From Melampsora larici-populina 98AG31 (taxonomy: Eukaryota; Basidiomycota; Pucciniomycetes; Pucciniales; Melampsoraceae), in NCBI RefSeq assembly GCF_000204055.1, contig NW_006768768.1, positions 2,468,751 to 2,532,750 of the forward strand: a stretch of DNA of 64,000 nucleotides, written 5' to 3'. How positions within the stretch are numbered: the first letter of the stretch is position 1; each line of letters opens with the position of its first letter. The notes beneath the pieces were generated by a model, which did no database searches, had not been told where the DNA came from, and saw nothing but the letters and a program-made list of their open reading frames with translations. Made by a program: the position numbers and the translations under genes. This document shows positions 22,979-34,108 of the stretch, one piece after another.

Positions 22979-23455
22979 CTAGCAATTTCGTATTGACTTC
23001 AGCGAGCTGTCAAGGGGAGCCATAAAGGATTCTGACACACCTGCCATCATGTTTAAGCTGGCTCTCAGCTGCGAATCAGTCGTGGAATGCGCTTCGAAAT
23101 GAACCTCGAGTTCCCTTTGCATCTCATTCATTTTCGATTCTATCACGCCCATTTGTTTGTTAAGTTTTGAGTCATATTTCAGGCGATCTTGCAAGCTCTC
23201 CAATCCAACTTGCATGTCGTTCATCTGATCAGACAAAGCACCATTGCTTTGAACGCCATGCTCGATGATCTCAATCTTCTGTTTCAATGTTCTTATTTCT
23301 GCTAAAACATCCTCAATCTCTATTCTTGACAGTTCCTCTATGTCCGGTGAGCTTCTATACATCTCTTTCGAGGAATTGGGGCTTCGCGGTGGAAATCGGT
23401 GGTATCTGGCTGGCTTTGGCCGGTCGAATCGAAGATAGTTCAAATCTTTTGACAT
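22979..23455 (-). CDS. Coiled-coil protein of 158 aa
   Basis: Single open frame from ATG at 23455. A basic, Pro/Ser-rich N-terminus (RPKPARYHRFPPRSP) is followed by a long coiled coil of about 90 residues (IEELSRIEIEDVLAEIRTLK; MNDMQVGLESLQDRL; MGVIESKMNEMQRELEVHFE). No known domain. The 3' end is uncertain: near 23040 a GGTGTGTC donor-like site could join to the frame at 22985-22800, but the implied intron of about 32 nt is too short to trust. Confidence 0.5.
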   Translation of the reverse strand: MSKDLNYLRFDRPKPARYHRFPPRSPNSSKEMYRSSPDIEELSRIEIEDVLAEIRTLKQKIEIIEHGVQSNGALSDQMNDMQVGLESLQDRLKYDSKLNKQMGVIESKMNEMQRELEVHFEAHSTTDSQLRASLNMMAGVSESFMAPLDSSLKSIRNC

Positions 23456-24117
23456 ATTTCGGTCTTGGAGGGATGAGTAATGCAAGTTGATATTCGCTCA
23501 GAGTCTCGTTGTGATTCGAAATATCTTGAAAGGCCAAGACTCCGATGTTCTGTTCAAGCGTGGGATATGCACATACGGTCCTTCTTACGGGGATCTACAC
23601 AAGCGGGTTCTGATTCTCACTAATTCTGTTGTCTTGGCCCCTTCTTCCATCGCATCCAATCATCGCATCTGTTGGAAAATACAACAAAACGGTAGATGTG
23701 GAAATGCTAGAATTACAAGCATGGAATTTATAAAGATACAACACCATCATCTCAACTTTCGAATAGTCCACATTTTCTTTTAGTGGATGCTTGTGGCTCA
23801 CATGCTTGTTACATGTTTGTTGTGCAACAGTGGGTCCGAAAAAAGGTTGGAAGGGTTGGGAGCTTGTGCCCATTGACCCCGCCAAGACTGAAGTCACGAC
23901 AGAAGACATTAGCCCAAGCTCGGCGGTTAGTGGTACTATGTAGAAGGAAGTCTAAGCGTATACTCGGTTAAAATCAAACTCGGGGTGAATCATCATCGAT
24001 GATAATATTATAATAAGGCAGGCATGATGGTACAAACTACCGCGATAACTTTTGTGTTAGATAGTCATTGGGATATCCAGATGAGTGATCTGTCTAAAGC
24101 GCAGCTAACGCGAGTAA

Positions 24118-24527
24118 AATAATCTCAAGGCTCGCGGAATAGTCTCCGCACGCATCTCATGGACCTGTCCCTGAAGATGAGTACAGCTCGCGGTTGTCGA
24201 CAACCGAGGCTTGAGAAAGCCTCGAAATAGAGAAAGTGAGGAAATTGGAAGCGCATATGCTCGAGACCTGTCAACACTGAAAAATGTGTGCCTTTCATGC
24301 CTGACGGGTCTTTAGATTCAAGTTCAAGTACAAAGTATCTTCAACAACATGTGGACCAACAGCCGCCGTTAGAGTTGTCGGCAAACAGATGGCAGAGATG
24401 CGCCAGGTGAGCTGTTGCCGTCGAATGGTATACTGTCATAAGACCAACAATCTTTATATTTTTGTAGCACATCAAGGAGGAAATATTACCGAGTTCGCAC
24501 TACAGATTGATGCAAGATGCTACTCCA
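24118..24527 (+). pseudogene. Truncated family B fragment (410 bp)
   Basis: The copy contains the exon encoding QQHVDQQPPLELSA.., a 61-nt intron and the start of the next exon (HIKEE), as in the intact gene at 44622-45733. One base is missing in the first exon (GCAAACAGATGG versus GCAAAGCAGATGG), which breaks the frame. No difference was noticed from the inverted copy at 41321-41730, so both carry the same lesion and derive from one another. Both ends are abrupt: the right end joins the 3' side of the gene at 24604-24986. Confidence 0.75.
24191..24206. promoter_or_regulatory. CGGTTGTCGACAACCG palindrome (site 3)
   Basis: Perfect copy inside the 410-bp duplicated pseudogene segment, followed at once by a second small inverted repeat, GAGGCTTGAGAAAGCCTC. 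Confidence 0.55.
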
Positions 24528-24603
24528 GCGATCTACCATCCTTCGAGTGGAATTGTGCAAAAGAGGATGATAACATCCGTTCCTTGGAATCTAAATACCT
24601 CAC

Positions 24604-24986
24604 CTTTAAATCAGGGCCTGAGCAAGTTATCTTCATGTTGCGCTTCAATGTTACACTAGCTAAATTATCATTCCGAACCTATCTCATTCCAGTGATTACA
24701 AAAAGTAAATAGCCACATATAATATCACCAGCAGACTTTGAACCACTTCCTTGCACAGAGTTGGGGGCGCGATTATCTCAAACCAAGTCTCAAAGTGGTT
24801 GTGTACTCTCACACAGAATTTGTTTGAGGTGGCGCTTAAACCTGAGCTCTTGAAGGTAATGTTGAATGGCCATACCTCGTGGCTCTCGGGAACTTGTTCA
24901 ATCATCCAAATGCACATCAAAGCCAGCAGTAAAAGACCAGATATGGCGATGCGAAGACCTTTCAAGATACCGAATTTGCCTGCCAT
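24604..24986 (-). CDS. Signal-anchor protein, 3'-truncated
   Basis: Exon 24986-24784 encodes a short basic start and a strong hydrophobic segment (IAISGLLLLALMCIWMI), then a Ser/Asn-rich region with potential N-glycosylation (NITFKSS). A phase-2 intron leads to 24655-24604 (VTLKRNMKITCSGPDLK). Downstream, the sequence resembling 56390-56460 (SKERM..F.QFH) is cut off by the 410-bp pseudogene copy ending at 24527, where a stop appears. The gene therefore seems to have lost its C-terminus. The N-terminus suggests a secreted or type II membrane protein; no family recognised. Confidence 0.45.
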
Positions 24987-25182
24987 GCGAAAGTAAGTGC
25001 TTCTCCCTTCCTGAATCAGTTAAATACGATAGGACTCACGCTTATACTTCAGGTTGTCCACTGGTTGCATGATCTTCTGGACGATCCTTCAGAGTCTATT
25101 GATTTCTACCATTTGTTGCATCAAATCGTAAATATAACAAAAAGGTCCGAAAGTCAGATTAGTATCATTGTAGCAAGCTCTT

Positions 25183-25419
25183 TTGGTATCGAAAATTCAT
25201 AACCGACCTTCTGAATTGTATCTTCTAGCCTTGGATAGGATTTCCCGGTCTGTATGGGATTCTGTGCGGATTGCTAGTGTTTTCGGTGTAGCAAGGAATC
25301 GGTTATGTATGAGGATTGTTCAAACGAAGGGTGCGCTGGAGGGACAAATTGAGAAAAGAACCCCTAACCCTGAGCAGGCGCGGCAAATTCAAGTCCTTTG
25401 TCATAAGCAACCCCGCTGA
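25183..25419 (+). CDS. Possible helix-turn-helix transposase fragment
   Basis: A frame of 78 codons without an ATG start encodes SVWDSVRIASVFGVARNRLCMRI, which has the spacing of a Psq/CENP-B type helix-turn-helix, followed by charged sequence. This fits the N-terminal end of a pogo/Tc1-like transposase, but no catalytic domain follows. The area 25000-25180 and 25420-25920 shows nothing else except a TATATATA box at 25747-25755 upstream of the next gene. Confidence 0.25.
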   Translation: MVSKIHNRPSELYLLALDRISRSVWDSVRIASVFGVARNRLCMRIVQTKGALEGQIEKRTPNPEQARQIQVLCHKQPR

Positions 25420-25924
25420 GGTGAGAAGAGGACTCCTGCGTGGTCAACGAAAGCTTATCTGTAATTAGATGCGGGTCTGCGGGTATTAATAACTACGTTG
25501 ATTGCCACCCACTTTACCTTCCTCAGACTCTTCTGGCAGGTTCAGCTTGACTTCATAAAGCCTAATCATCAAAGCTCATCCAAGAAAATGAGCCAGGATC
25601 ATAACGGGGAGTGAAACCAGGGAGGTTTCATCGTAGACTGAGCTGCCCAGAATAAAGTACAAACAGCCCTTTCATATCGCTCATTTATCCAATCACAACG
25701 CCCAGCAGAATCGATCAGTTGACTCATGCGATAGCCTGTGTTTGATGTATATATACCCTTTGCCAACAGGTTGGGAACACGATTGCAATCTTCACCGAAA
25801 CCCTCTTCACCCCATCTGTTAGCGTGTTTTGTTGCATTTTATCCCCCCTTCCAAATTTTCAGCATAACAAGCTAAATATAACCATCCCTGTAGACGTTGA
25901 ATCCACCTATATCAGTGCAGAAAC

Positions 25925-26786
25925 ATGAACCCCCATCTATCAAGCGTATCGAGCGAGTTGGCTCGTGGCCCTTCAGGTTCAAGCTCACCGAGCACCGATG
26001 TCTCTGTGGCTACGTTGAAGCCCATGGGGACAACAGCAACTGTACCCCCAAATATCTTGCCGGGATTCACTTTAGAGACTAGTGGAAGACTGAACGGTTG
26101 GTGCCTTTTCCCTCACTCACTTTATGTTTCACTGATTAAACCTCCCGTAGAACTAGTTCTTGACGCGATAAAGCAAGAGACATCAAGTTATTACGGTCTT
26201 CTGAAACATTCACGCGCGGAATTATCTCATATACGGACACGAGTTGAAACCGAAGCTTGTGACAATGCAAGTAAGCTACACCTGGGATTCTTCATGTATC
26301 CTGTAGGCGGGTTTCGAACCACAAGACTGACCATTCATCATCTCTCAGAGAATTGGAAAGCAGCATCCCAGGGACTTGCGGACCATATGCGCGATGCCTC
26401 ACTTACAAGGCAACGCTTGGACCTCTTGGAAAAGAGATTTTTACACGTTTCTGCTTCTGTGGAAAACCTTTCAGATGATCTTCAGTATTTTCAACGTCTG
26501 GGCCGTGAAAACCATTGTCTGATGCAGGAAAAGTATTTGATTATCCACGAAACTCTGAGAGAGCTTGAGGTACAGTACTCAGTGCTTGAGGCCAAGTTCG
26601 GTATGTTGACGGTTTTCTGCGTCGAACATTTTCAAAGAGCTGAAACCCCAAACTGCGTCTCTTTCCTGATCCCGAATCGCCTCTGTAGCCTGTTCCCTCA
26701 ACCTGGAAGGGCTCCGTTTCTGCTATGTGGTTGCCTATTGGATGTTTTACCGAGTATTTTCTCTTTTTGGAATGATTGGCTGGTGA
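25925..26786 (+). CDS. Coiled-coil, tail-anchored protein (213 aa)
   Basis: Exons are 25925-26096, 26151-26270, 26349-26600 and 26689-26786; all introns phase 1. The N-terminal 60 residues are Ser/Thr/Pro-rich. Residues 70-175 are helical (LVLDAIKQETSSYYGLLKHS; LTRQRLDLLEKRFLHVSASV; LRELEVQYSVLEAKF). The last exon encodes a hydrophobic segment, FCYVVAYWMFYRVFSLFGMI, ending two residues before the stop, a typical tail anchor. No known domain. A TATA-like box lies about 175 bp upstream of the ATG. Confidence 0.65.
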
Positions 26787-27754
26787 CACGCATTGGATGA
26801 TCTTGTTGGCATCCACACGTTCCAATCTTTCGAAATATTTTTTGTACGCACGATATATGTATAGAATACTTGTTATGCAAGAGTAAAGAGTTGGTCGATT
26901 CACATGCCACCTAGACACCAAACGTCAGCAGAAAAGCTTATCCCACAATTTGCCGAGTTTTGCAGGCAAAATTGGTCGAGCTCGTGTGACTTCACGGTAC
27001 TGCCTGACACTCTGGGCTTCTTGATGGTGTGAGAGGATACTATGGATTTTGAACTTCCGGTCGGGTCTTTGTACTCCGTTTGAGCTTGTCGCGGTCGTAG
27101 TAATCTCAGTAACTGCAATACATACACACACACTTGTGATTGCTGTAATGGGCACTAAGCAGTTCGTGACAAGGAATGTACAGTTCCTGGTGGTCAATAT
27201 GGGCTTCGCTGTTCTCCGCGGCTATCGATGGCGATTAGTCGTGGGCGGTGGGTGGGTGGCCCATGAAACCACTGCAGTCTTCTGTCTCGATCGACTCTCA
27301 TGTTTGTTCCATGATTTCCACCGATCTGATTTTCTTTCTAAATGAACGTTTCACAGTCTGTACATTAAACAAGACTAAAATCTTCACAAACCCACCTCGG
27401 AATGAATACGGTGAAGATGGATGCACTCAGATGTAATGATGTAACTTTGTCTGTCGTGCGGATGGGTTGAGATCCCTGTAAGTGATTATGTAACCAAACC
27501 AATTCGATAAGAGTGAGATAGAGAGAAATATCTTAGCAAAGACTACGCTGATAGAGGTTCGACTTTGTAGAACGAATTCTTGATCAAACAATGTAGCTAC
27601 ATTTAGATAAGATTCAGAATCAGATGAAATAGTCCCGAATATCGATTCAGCTTTATAGAGCAGTTGAAGATTGTTGCTGCTGGGCCATAAATAAACCGGA
27701 AACCATTCAATAACTCACGTGGTTTCCACTCGAAGATGTCAGCTTGTGCAAGCA

Positions 27755-27770
27755 CGGTTGTCGACAACCG
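27755..27770. promoter_or_regulatory. CGGTTGTCGACAACCG palindrome (site 4)
   Basis: Perfect copy in its own context, preceded by the small dyad GCTTGTGCAAGC, which also occurs as GCTTGCACAAGG beside site 9. Confidence 0.55.
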
Positions 27771-28173
27771 AAGCTCCTGATTGTTTGCGCGGGTGTCCCT
27801 CATGTCGTAAGGATTGCTATGAAGCTAGCTCCACTCATTCACTGCTACAATGGTCATGAAGTTTCAAAAGGTGGGTCTTTCTTTATTTAAGCGTACTATC
27901 AGATGCACCGCTAACTGACAGGTCGTTCAAAAGGCGCAAAAAGCAATTTGTCACAAAGTTTTGAATTACTTCTCTTGAACGCACAAGTTTGATAACTGGT
28001 GGCCCTGGAGAGAGGTGTTGGCACTGTAACAATCAACTTCTCTTAACACACAAGCCAATCAAAACGATCTTCTAGAATGGCCCGCCACTCAAAACACGGA
28101 CACTACATGAGGATCTAGCAGAGTATTATACACTTTGAGTAATCCAAAATAAATGATGAAGGGTGGGGTGTTT

Positions 28174-28398
28174 CTATGAGTCAAGCACGGATTTCACAAG
28201 TTATAAGCAAGTAAGTTGTGATCAAAAAAGAGAAAGGCTTCGAACTGATGATTTATTTCGCAACACATACAACATAACAAGAAAATAAAACATAAGAGAG
28301 AAACAGATAAAAGAAACACACCTATGAGTCAAGCACGGATTTCACAAGTCATACGTAAGTAAGTTGTGATCAAAAAAGAGAAAGGCTTCGAACCGATG
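28174..28398. repeat. Pair of 77-bp direct repeats
   Basis: 28174-28250 and 28322-28398 differ at a few positions. They begin CTATGAGTCAAGCACGG and end CTTCGAACYGATG. Separated by 71 bp of A-rich DNA. Confidence 0.85.
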
Positions 28399-28630
28399 GA
28401 GTTCTAGCCAAGGGCTGACAGATAGAAGACTTTATAGTCTGGACACGATTAGATGAGAGAGTTAAACGCGTACAAAGGTTAGTTGAGAAAGTAGAGAGGA
28501 ACGTATCATAGCAACAACATCAAATGAGCACAACACGACAAAAAAGACACAACAACATTTCAAAATACCACGTGACGTAATGACTAACCAACAGTTTTGT
28601 GGATACATGGTGCCTTTCGGCCGTCAACTT

Positions 28631-30818
28631 TCAAGTACATTCCTTATCAGTTACTTTATAATTTCTAGTGTTTGGTATGGGGATAGTTTTGATACTACGT
28701 GCTAGATAAAAATCAGAAAAATCTAGGAAAAGTGCCTTGGCCAAATGATATCGATTGAGCTCGCATGGTACCCATTCACGACTTGATTGGATCACAGCTT
28801 TCATAAAGTCGAGTATGTATGATTGGGTTCTTTTCCAGATCGGCTCTTCTACAGCTTGACCCGCCTTTGCGAGATGACTGGTTATAAGGAGAAAGTTAAG
28901 TGCGCGGAGAGGTGAGAAGTTGTGTTTGTCTTTTGGGTAGATCATCAACCCTTTGACTCCACAACAGAGAAAGCTGACAAGAGCTGGAAGATTAGCATGC
29001 GATATGGCTATTTGACTACGAGTTCTTGTCAGCTCGTCCTTGCGATCTGTGAACGCCCTCACGGCGTCAGGCGATCCACCGTTGACTATGCGATTTGTAT
29101 ATGTTGCAATTTCATCATCAAGGGTTGCTGAAGCCCAGATACTCGCAAAGGTCTCGATCATTGTGTAGATCAGAATGATGAACCGGTCTAGATCTTGAAT
29201 ACAACAATCACGGGAGGGCGATTCTTTGTCCTGCATGTTTTCCAATTGAAGTGATGAGAGTTCTTTGAAGTGCTGCCAGCATGTGACAGCATTCCGGGTC
29301 CCACGAGACATCGCCGATGTGTTGTAAATCGCGTTAGTAGATGGGACCACTTTGTGGGCGTCAGTTCCAATCAGGACAAGAGCGGCCAAGACATAGTGCA
29401 TGCTCCGTTCGAGAAAACAAGCGCTGGGATTGTGAAAAATCTTCAAAGTCTGCCACAGATAACGCTCATGAGTCGGAAGTTCGTCTGGGGGAGAAGACGT
29501 TGAAATTTTGAGAAAATCGAAGACGTGCGGCTGATACCAAATTGTCCCTAAGGTTGGAGTGAACAATTCTTGATCTGAAGAACATTCGACAAATCAGCAA
29601 TAGAAAACAAAGAAAGAAGGAAAGAAAGGTGCCTGACTTTCTGGCTTCTTGCACCACTCGCGGATGCGTGGTTGCCCCACACTACTGAAGGTCACAGGCT
29701 GGGAAAGCATTTCTTCTGGATCGAAATGGGTGCTAGAACCTCGTGTAAGTGCGGTCAACAATACATGCGACGCCTCATATATTGCGGCTACTTCAGTGGT
29801 GAGTATAGTTTGCCTTTGAACGGATTTGCTTCGGTGTAAGTCAATCTTTTCAATCCAGAACGTGTTGAGCTGGTCAGTATCAATGTGAGATTCTACAGCT
29901 CGAGGTGTCCCAGATCCATTGTCCACGGTTCTCGCACTAGGCCGACTTTGAGAAGATACGTCGTAGCTGGCGCCCCCGATGCGAATCTCTGGACTGGACT
30001 GGACAGTTAACTCTGTGGGCGTTGGCGAGGCTGTCTGTGGGCGGATTGCAGACTGCTGGACTTCTTGGTTCGCGGCATTTCGAGTCTTTTGTTTTTTGGC
30101 ACGTCGCGATTTCAAAGGAGCAGAAGACGTCGAAGGATGGACCGTCCGAATTGACAATGTGTGTATAGGGCAAGCTAACCGTGCAGAACGGCGGGGAGAG
30201 CCGTCAGCCCTCTCCTCCTCATCAGTTGTTCGTCCTCTTTTTTTCTCTCGTCGACTGGAGCCCTCTATCAGGGTCTTCGATGAATCGTCCCGGGATGATT
30301 CGCCTATTTGGGGATTTGGTGTTGGGGAAGATTCGTGGGACGGAGTGTGGAACAGATGGTGTGATGGGCTAGAAGGACCGAGTGACCTTTTCGCCTTATC
30401 GAGCTTATCGAGCGGAGTTAGCAAGGTATCAAGCGTGCGGGGGACTTTCTTGAGTGGCGACATGGGTGGGGTTTCGAATATGCTGCCGTCGTGTCTGGCC
30501 GTGTTGATCATTAGTTCATTCTTGTGGGCTGGAATGGGTTCTATATGCATATGAACCGATTGTGAAGCAATTTTTCGAAAAACTGATGAAGCGTGATATG
30601 CATCAGTCAGACCAGTCAAACAAACACAAGCAAGATTGGAGGACCAACATACATGACATCTCGTTGTTTGCATGCTCCGTCACTGCTTCTAGGCATTCAG
30701 CTAGCTTGGTGGTCATCGGAATAGAGTGTAACCATTGGTCGATGGCGTTAGAGATTAGATTAAGGTCCATCAAATAGCGTAAAGGGTTGGGTTCCTCTGA
30801 CTTCATTGGTGAGCTCAT
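28631..30818 (-). CDS. Unknown protein, family A paralogue (666 aa, three exons)
   Basis: Exons are 30818-30653, 30528-29638 and 29574-28631, phases 1 and 1. It aligns with the gene at 7562-11456: first exon PNPLRYLMDLNLISNAI; disordered middle with RRSARL and basic patches (KSRRAKKQKTR); then conserved RGSSTHFDPEEMLSQPVTFS, PTHERYLWQTLKIFH, LPALVSFLCCGVKGLMIYP and EPIWKRTQSYILDFMKAVIQ. The last exon boundary is at the same codon in both genes. The duplicated exon pair of the longer gene is absent, so this copy may show the ancestral layout. An in-frame ATG at 30860 is a possible earlier start. No known domain; nuclear location is only suggested by the basic patches. Confidence 0.75.
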
Positions 30819-30946
30819 GGCTATGGTTATTTTGTGGATGATGGGCAAAACGTAGAACATTCAACTGAGACATAAAACCACCTGCATAAAGACTTTTCCT
30901 CTTCATCAATAACAACAAAGAGGCAGCTGTGGCAACCGAGAAACAG

Positions 30947-31280
30947 AAACACTCGAAGAACACACAAATCGCTCATGACATCTGCTGACCTGCCCAGCTT
31001 TGCGCAGGCCGCCAGCGATACAAAAAACTCCACATGCGCCACCCATTGTCATAGAGGTTTGATGAGCATGCGCATCTTTCGTGATATTATCCCTTTATCA
31101 TCCTGCTAAGGGCAAACACTCGAAGAACACACAAATCGCTCATGACATCTGCTGACCTGCCCAGCTTTGCGCAGGCCGCCAGCGATATAAAAAACTCCTC
31201 ATGCGCCACCCATTGTCATAGAGGTTTGATGAGCATGCGCATCTTTCGTGATATTATCCCTTTATCATCCTGCTGAGGGC
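30947..31280. repeat. 167-bp tandem duplication in a divergent promoter
   Basis: 30947-31113 and 31114-31280 are nearly identical. They occupy most of the 572-bp space between the divergent genes at 30818 (minus) and 31391 (plus). The second copy reads GCGATATAAAAAACTCC and the first GCGATACAAAAAACTCC, so only one copy keeps a TATA-like word. Confidence 0.9.
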
Positions 31281-31390
31281 TGCGCAAGGGCTCCCTCACT
31301 CTCTCGTACTTCTTTTCACATTCATAAATAAGGCCAGTCTAACCTACTTTAAAAAAATCCACTACTCTCAATTAACCCTTTCAGCTTATT

Positions 31391-32575
31391 ATGATTCACA
31401 CCATGATGCGATATGCTACTTTCATCTTGGGTCTTCTCTTCGTTATCTCGGTTTTGATGATATCCATCGTGTTCAATCATCTTATAACCTCATTTTCTAC
31501 AGACCTACGCCAATATCTTACAGTTCCTACCAGTCTGCTTCCCTACATAACCTATGTCTACTGCACATTATTTCAAGCTGCATCGTGCGGCGAAAATGCA
31601 CAGAATAAGGGCACCATCCGTCCTTTATCACAAGTGACGCGGTCTGTTGCCACAAGTGCTAAAATCTCGTCGGACATCTTCGATTCAGTCATTGGCATTG
31701 GCAACCCGTTTAACCTTGCACTCCACCAAGCAGAGATACTTGAGTTGGGCTTGGCCATTCAATACTCGTCTGCTTTCGAGGGTAGGGAATTGCTAGCGAT
31801 CCAGCTGTGGGATCTGAGTGAGCAAACCAAAGACGTCAAAGATCGCCTCATAGGACTCAACAGTCAAGGCATCAATACATTTTCCTTCGTTGCTCATGAG
31901 GTGGGTTGCCCTTCAGTACTTGTCTCGATGATCTTTCTGCTGACCTTGGCCTCTCCTCCACACCAGTTCTCGAGGATCCAAGACCTCGTTGAGATAGTTC
32001 ACTCAGGGAGTCCATCAAGGTACTCCGCCGAGACCATCTCACACAATCTCGACTTACTTTACGATCACCTATCACTAGACCTTTCTCGACTTCTGCTCCA
32101 GGTTGAGCACACACTCCCAGTTGTAGCACGGGCGGGAGAACAAGCGACTTCGGTGACGGCCGAACTCCTTCAGCATCATCAACAGCTTCTCCAGAAACAA
32201 GAGTCCGCCACCTTTTGGAGGAAGTTGTTGAACAATGAACCGTGGGGTAATAAGCAGCTGAAAAGGGACATTGTCTTAACCTCTGAGAGTGTTCAAGAGA
32301 TAATGCAGACGTGGCGACGGCTGGAGGATCTACGGAGCGTGCTGGTTGCATATCGCAATAATGTGGTTTTCTTCAAAGTACGTCGAATCCGAATGTAGAC
32401 CAGTCAAGTCCAGGGCTCATAATGATTCATTTTTTACCAGGCCTCATTAGTTGGATTCCACATCGCCGATCATCAACTATCCGTCGAAGATGAGGTGCAC
32501 GCCATGCGTCACATCATACAGAAATTTAGGCAAGCAGTCCATGAATCGAAGCCAAGGGGCAATTCTATAATTTGA
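31391..32575 (+). CDS. Membrane-anchored helical protein (351 aa)
   Basis: Exons are 31391-31900, 31967-32377 and 32441-32575, all phase 0. Residues 8-30 are a strong hydrophobic segment (ATFILGLLFVISVLMISIVF) that could be a signal anchor or signal peptide. The rest is mainly helical, including LLQHHQQLLQKQESATFWRK and SVQEIMQTWRRLEDLRSVL. The first intron is 66 nt and in frame, so intron retention would add 22 hydrophobic residues. The last exon ends SKPRGNSII. No known domain. It is transcribed divergently from the family A paralogue. Confidence 0.65.
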
Positions 32576-32865
32576 TTGACTTCATCGCCTATACCTTTAT
32601 TCTATATCCACTATTGCCCTCTATCATTGACTGGAAATTCATGTTGGAAAAATAGTGGCTATCTCTATGTGTGTTTCTGGAATTCGTGATCAGTGTTCAA
32701 ATTATTTTATCTCAAATCGTCATGGGCCAATCCTCCTCTTCATGTGGGGCTAGTGGATTTATATCCTTTGTTATAACTTTATTTCGAGCTACGCTATTTT
32801 TCTTCTTTATTAGTTTGCTGGAAACATCTTTTGACAAAAGGATACGAGCACCGTCATCCCCAGAA

Positions 32866-33793
32866 CATGGTCGCACCTGAGGAACTTCGGAACGTTCCTT
32901 CGCTACATAAGGAACTACGTTCCTACGCCCCATGCGTCAAATGAAATTTGAAAAAACAACGCATCGGGTCACCTCATGTCGCTTACAGCGACTGTTCCAG
33001 CTCTACCACTCTCATGTTTGCACACATCTCTCTCGCGTTCTCATCCTGCCAACCCAAAGCATTTTGTACATTCTTTGAATCATAAATCAACAACAAGCCC
33101 GTTGGTTGATTGTTTGCGACAGTGAGCTGACTTTGTGGATCAAGCAGACGTTCATAATCAAGTTTGGGATAATTAGTACAACATTGGTGGGTATTGGGTA
33201 CGCGGCTTCACAGACAGACAGGAATGGAAATCAATAGTTAAAAGGTTGTTTAGCAAGTTAGGTGGATGTGATTGCAATTGAAGAGCGCAGCTCCTTGATA
33301 ATGCGAGGTTTTACTCAAGCGGTAGAGAGTACGCGGACAGCAGAAGATAGCGGTGGCCATTATATTTCCTCCTGCTGCTCGCTTGCCGTGACGATACAAT
33401 AATGCGCGACCGAGTATTGGCCTTTTCACTTTTGTAAACCTTCAAGGAGGTTGATATCGTTCAAAAGGCGTCGATATCTCCTCTTTTGTAGACCTTTAAT
33501 CAAGTTAATGTCTTTTAATGTTGTTAATATTGCCCTTGGTGGATTCTACCGCGTTTCGACTCTGGAGTCACCATATTTAACTGTTCTTTGGTCTTAGCGG
33601 ATCGCTATGGTGCTGAAAAGGGGGTGCGGTATCGCGAGAGGTTATTCCACTGCGTCAAACTCATCAAGAAGATCTGTCCGACGCGAAGCTTAGAAGCTCT
33701 CAGGCTTGGTGACACTTACTTAGGAATGTTCCTAGGTGGTCTTAAGGAACCTTTTTTTTGGGAACGTTCCCTAGTTCCGCGGATGCGACCATG
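32866..33793. mobile_element. Possible non-autonomous element with imperfect inverted ends
   Basis: 32866-32899 and the reverse complement of 33760-33793 share CATGGTCGCA, GGAACT and GGAACGTTCC at matching spacing. The interior has no coding capacity; a frame at 33588-33845 lacks an ATG and runs through the right end. No target-site duplication was found, so the limits are uncertain. The remainder of 32576-34108 shows no gene. Confidence 0.35.
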
Positions 33794-34108
33794 CCCTCGT
33801 CATCCCAGCCGAGAAGCAGCGTGGGACTCTGTTAGACTCTGTTGAGTTCAATAAAGCCTGTACATAATCCTCTGTGATCACTCTAACTCGTTTTTATGTA
33901 TCAGGACTTGGATCCATATGCGGAGATTGGGTAAATTGAGTAGGGTTGACATTTTGCGCTTGAATTTACGTACATGATTTGCATGATATCTCCCATTGAA
34001 CAACGTGCAGAACACTCTAGAACACTGAGTCAACAAACCGACTCCAGCTACACAACTTCGTATAGTATTCTCCCTCTTGCCCAACTCGTTCCTTCAACCG
34101 AGTGTAGC

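Larger units (their letters stand above)
26787..28630. other. Intergenic, no firm gene
   Basis: A minus-strand frame at about 27197-26925 (..HSILSHHQEAQSVRQYREVT..) is protein-like but has no ATG and no partner exons. 27100-27130 has a short CA-rich tract. A minus-strand ATG at 27803 opens a short frame across palindrome site 4. The remainder is AT-rich with the 77-bp direct repeat listed separately. Confidence 0.4.

Noticed and set aside
27049..27345. 98-codon plus-strand frame with hydrophobic sequence
   Set aside because: No ATG at its start, low-complexity CA repeat inside and no splice support.
29979..30554. 191-codon plus-strand frame
   Set aside because: Antisense shadow of the long middle exon of the gene at 28631-30818, which has a paralogue and consistent splicing.
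31872..32351. 159-codon minus-strand frame
   Set aside because: Antisense to the gene at 31391, whose exons join in phase and begin with a signal-anchor segment.
32880..32930. Heat-shock element cluster
   Set aside because: GGAACTTCGGAACGTTCC has GAA/TTC units, but the spacing is irregular, and the same words recur in mirrored order at 33760, which fits element ends better than a promoter.
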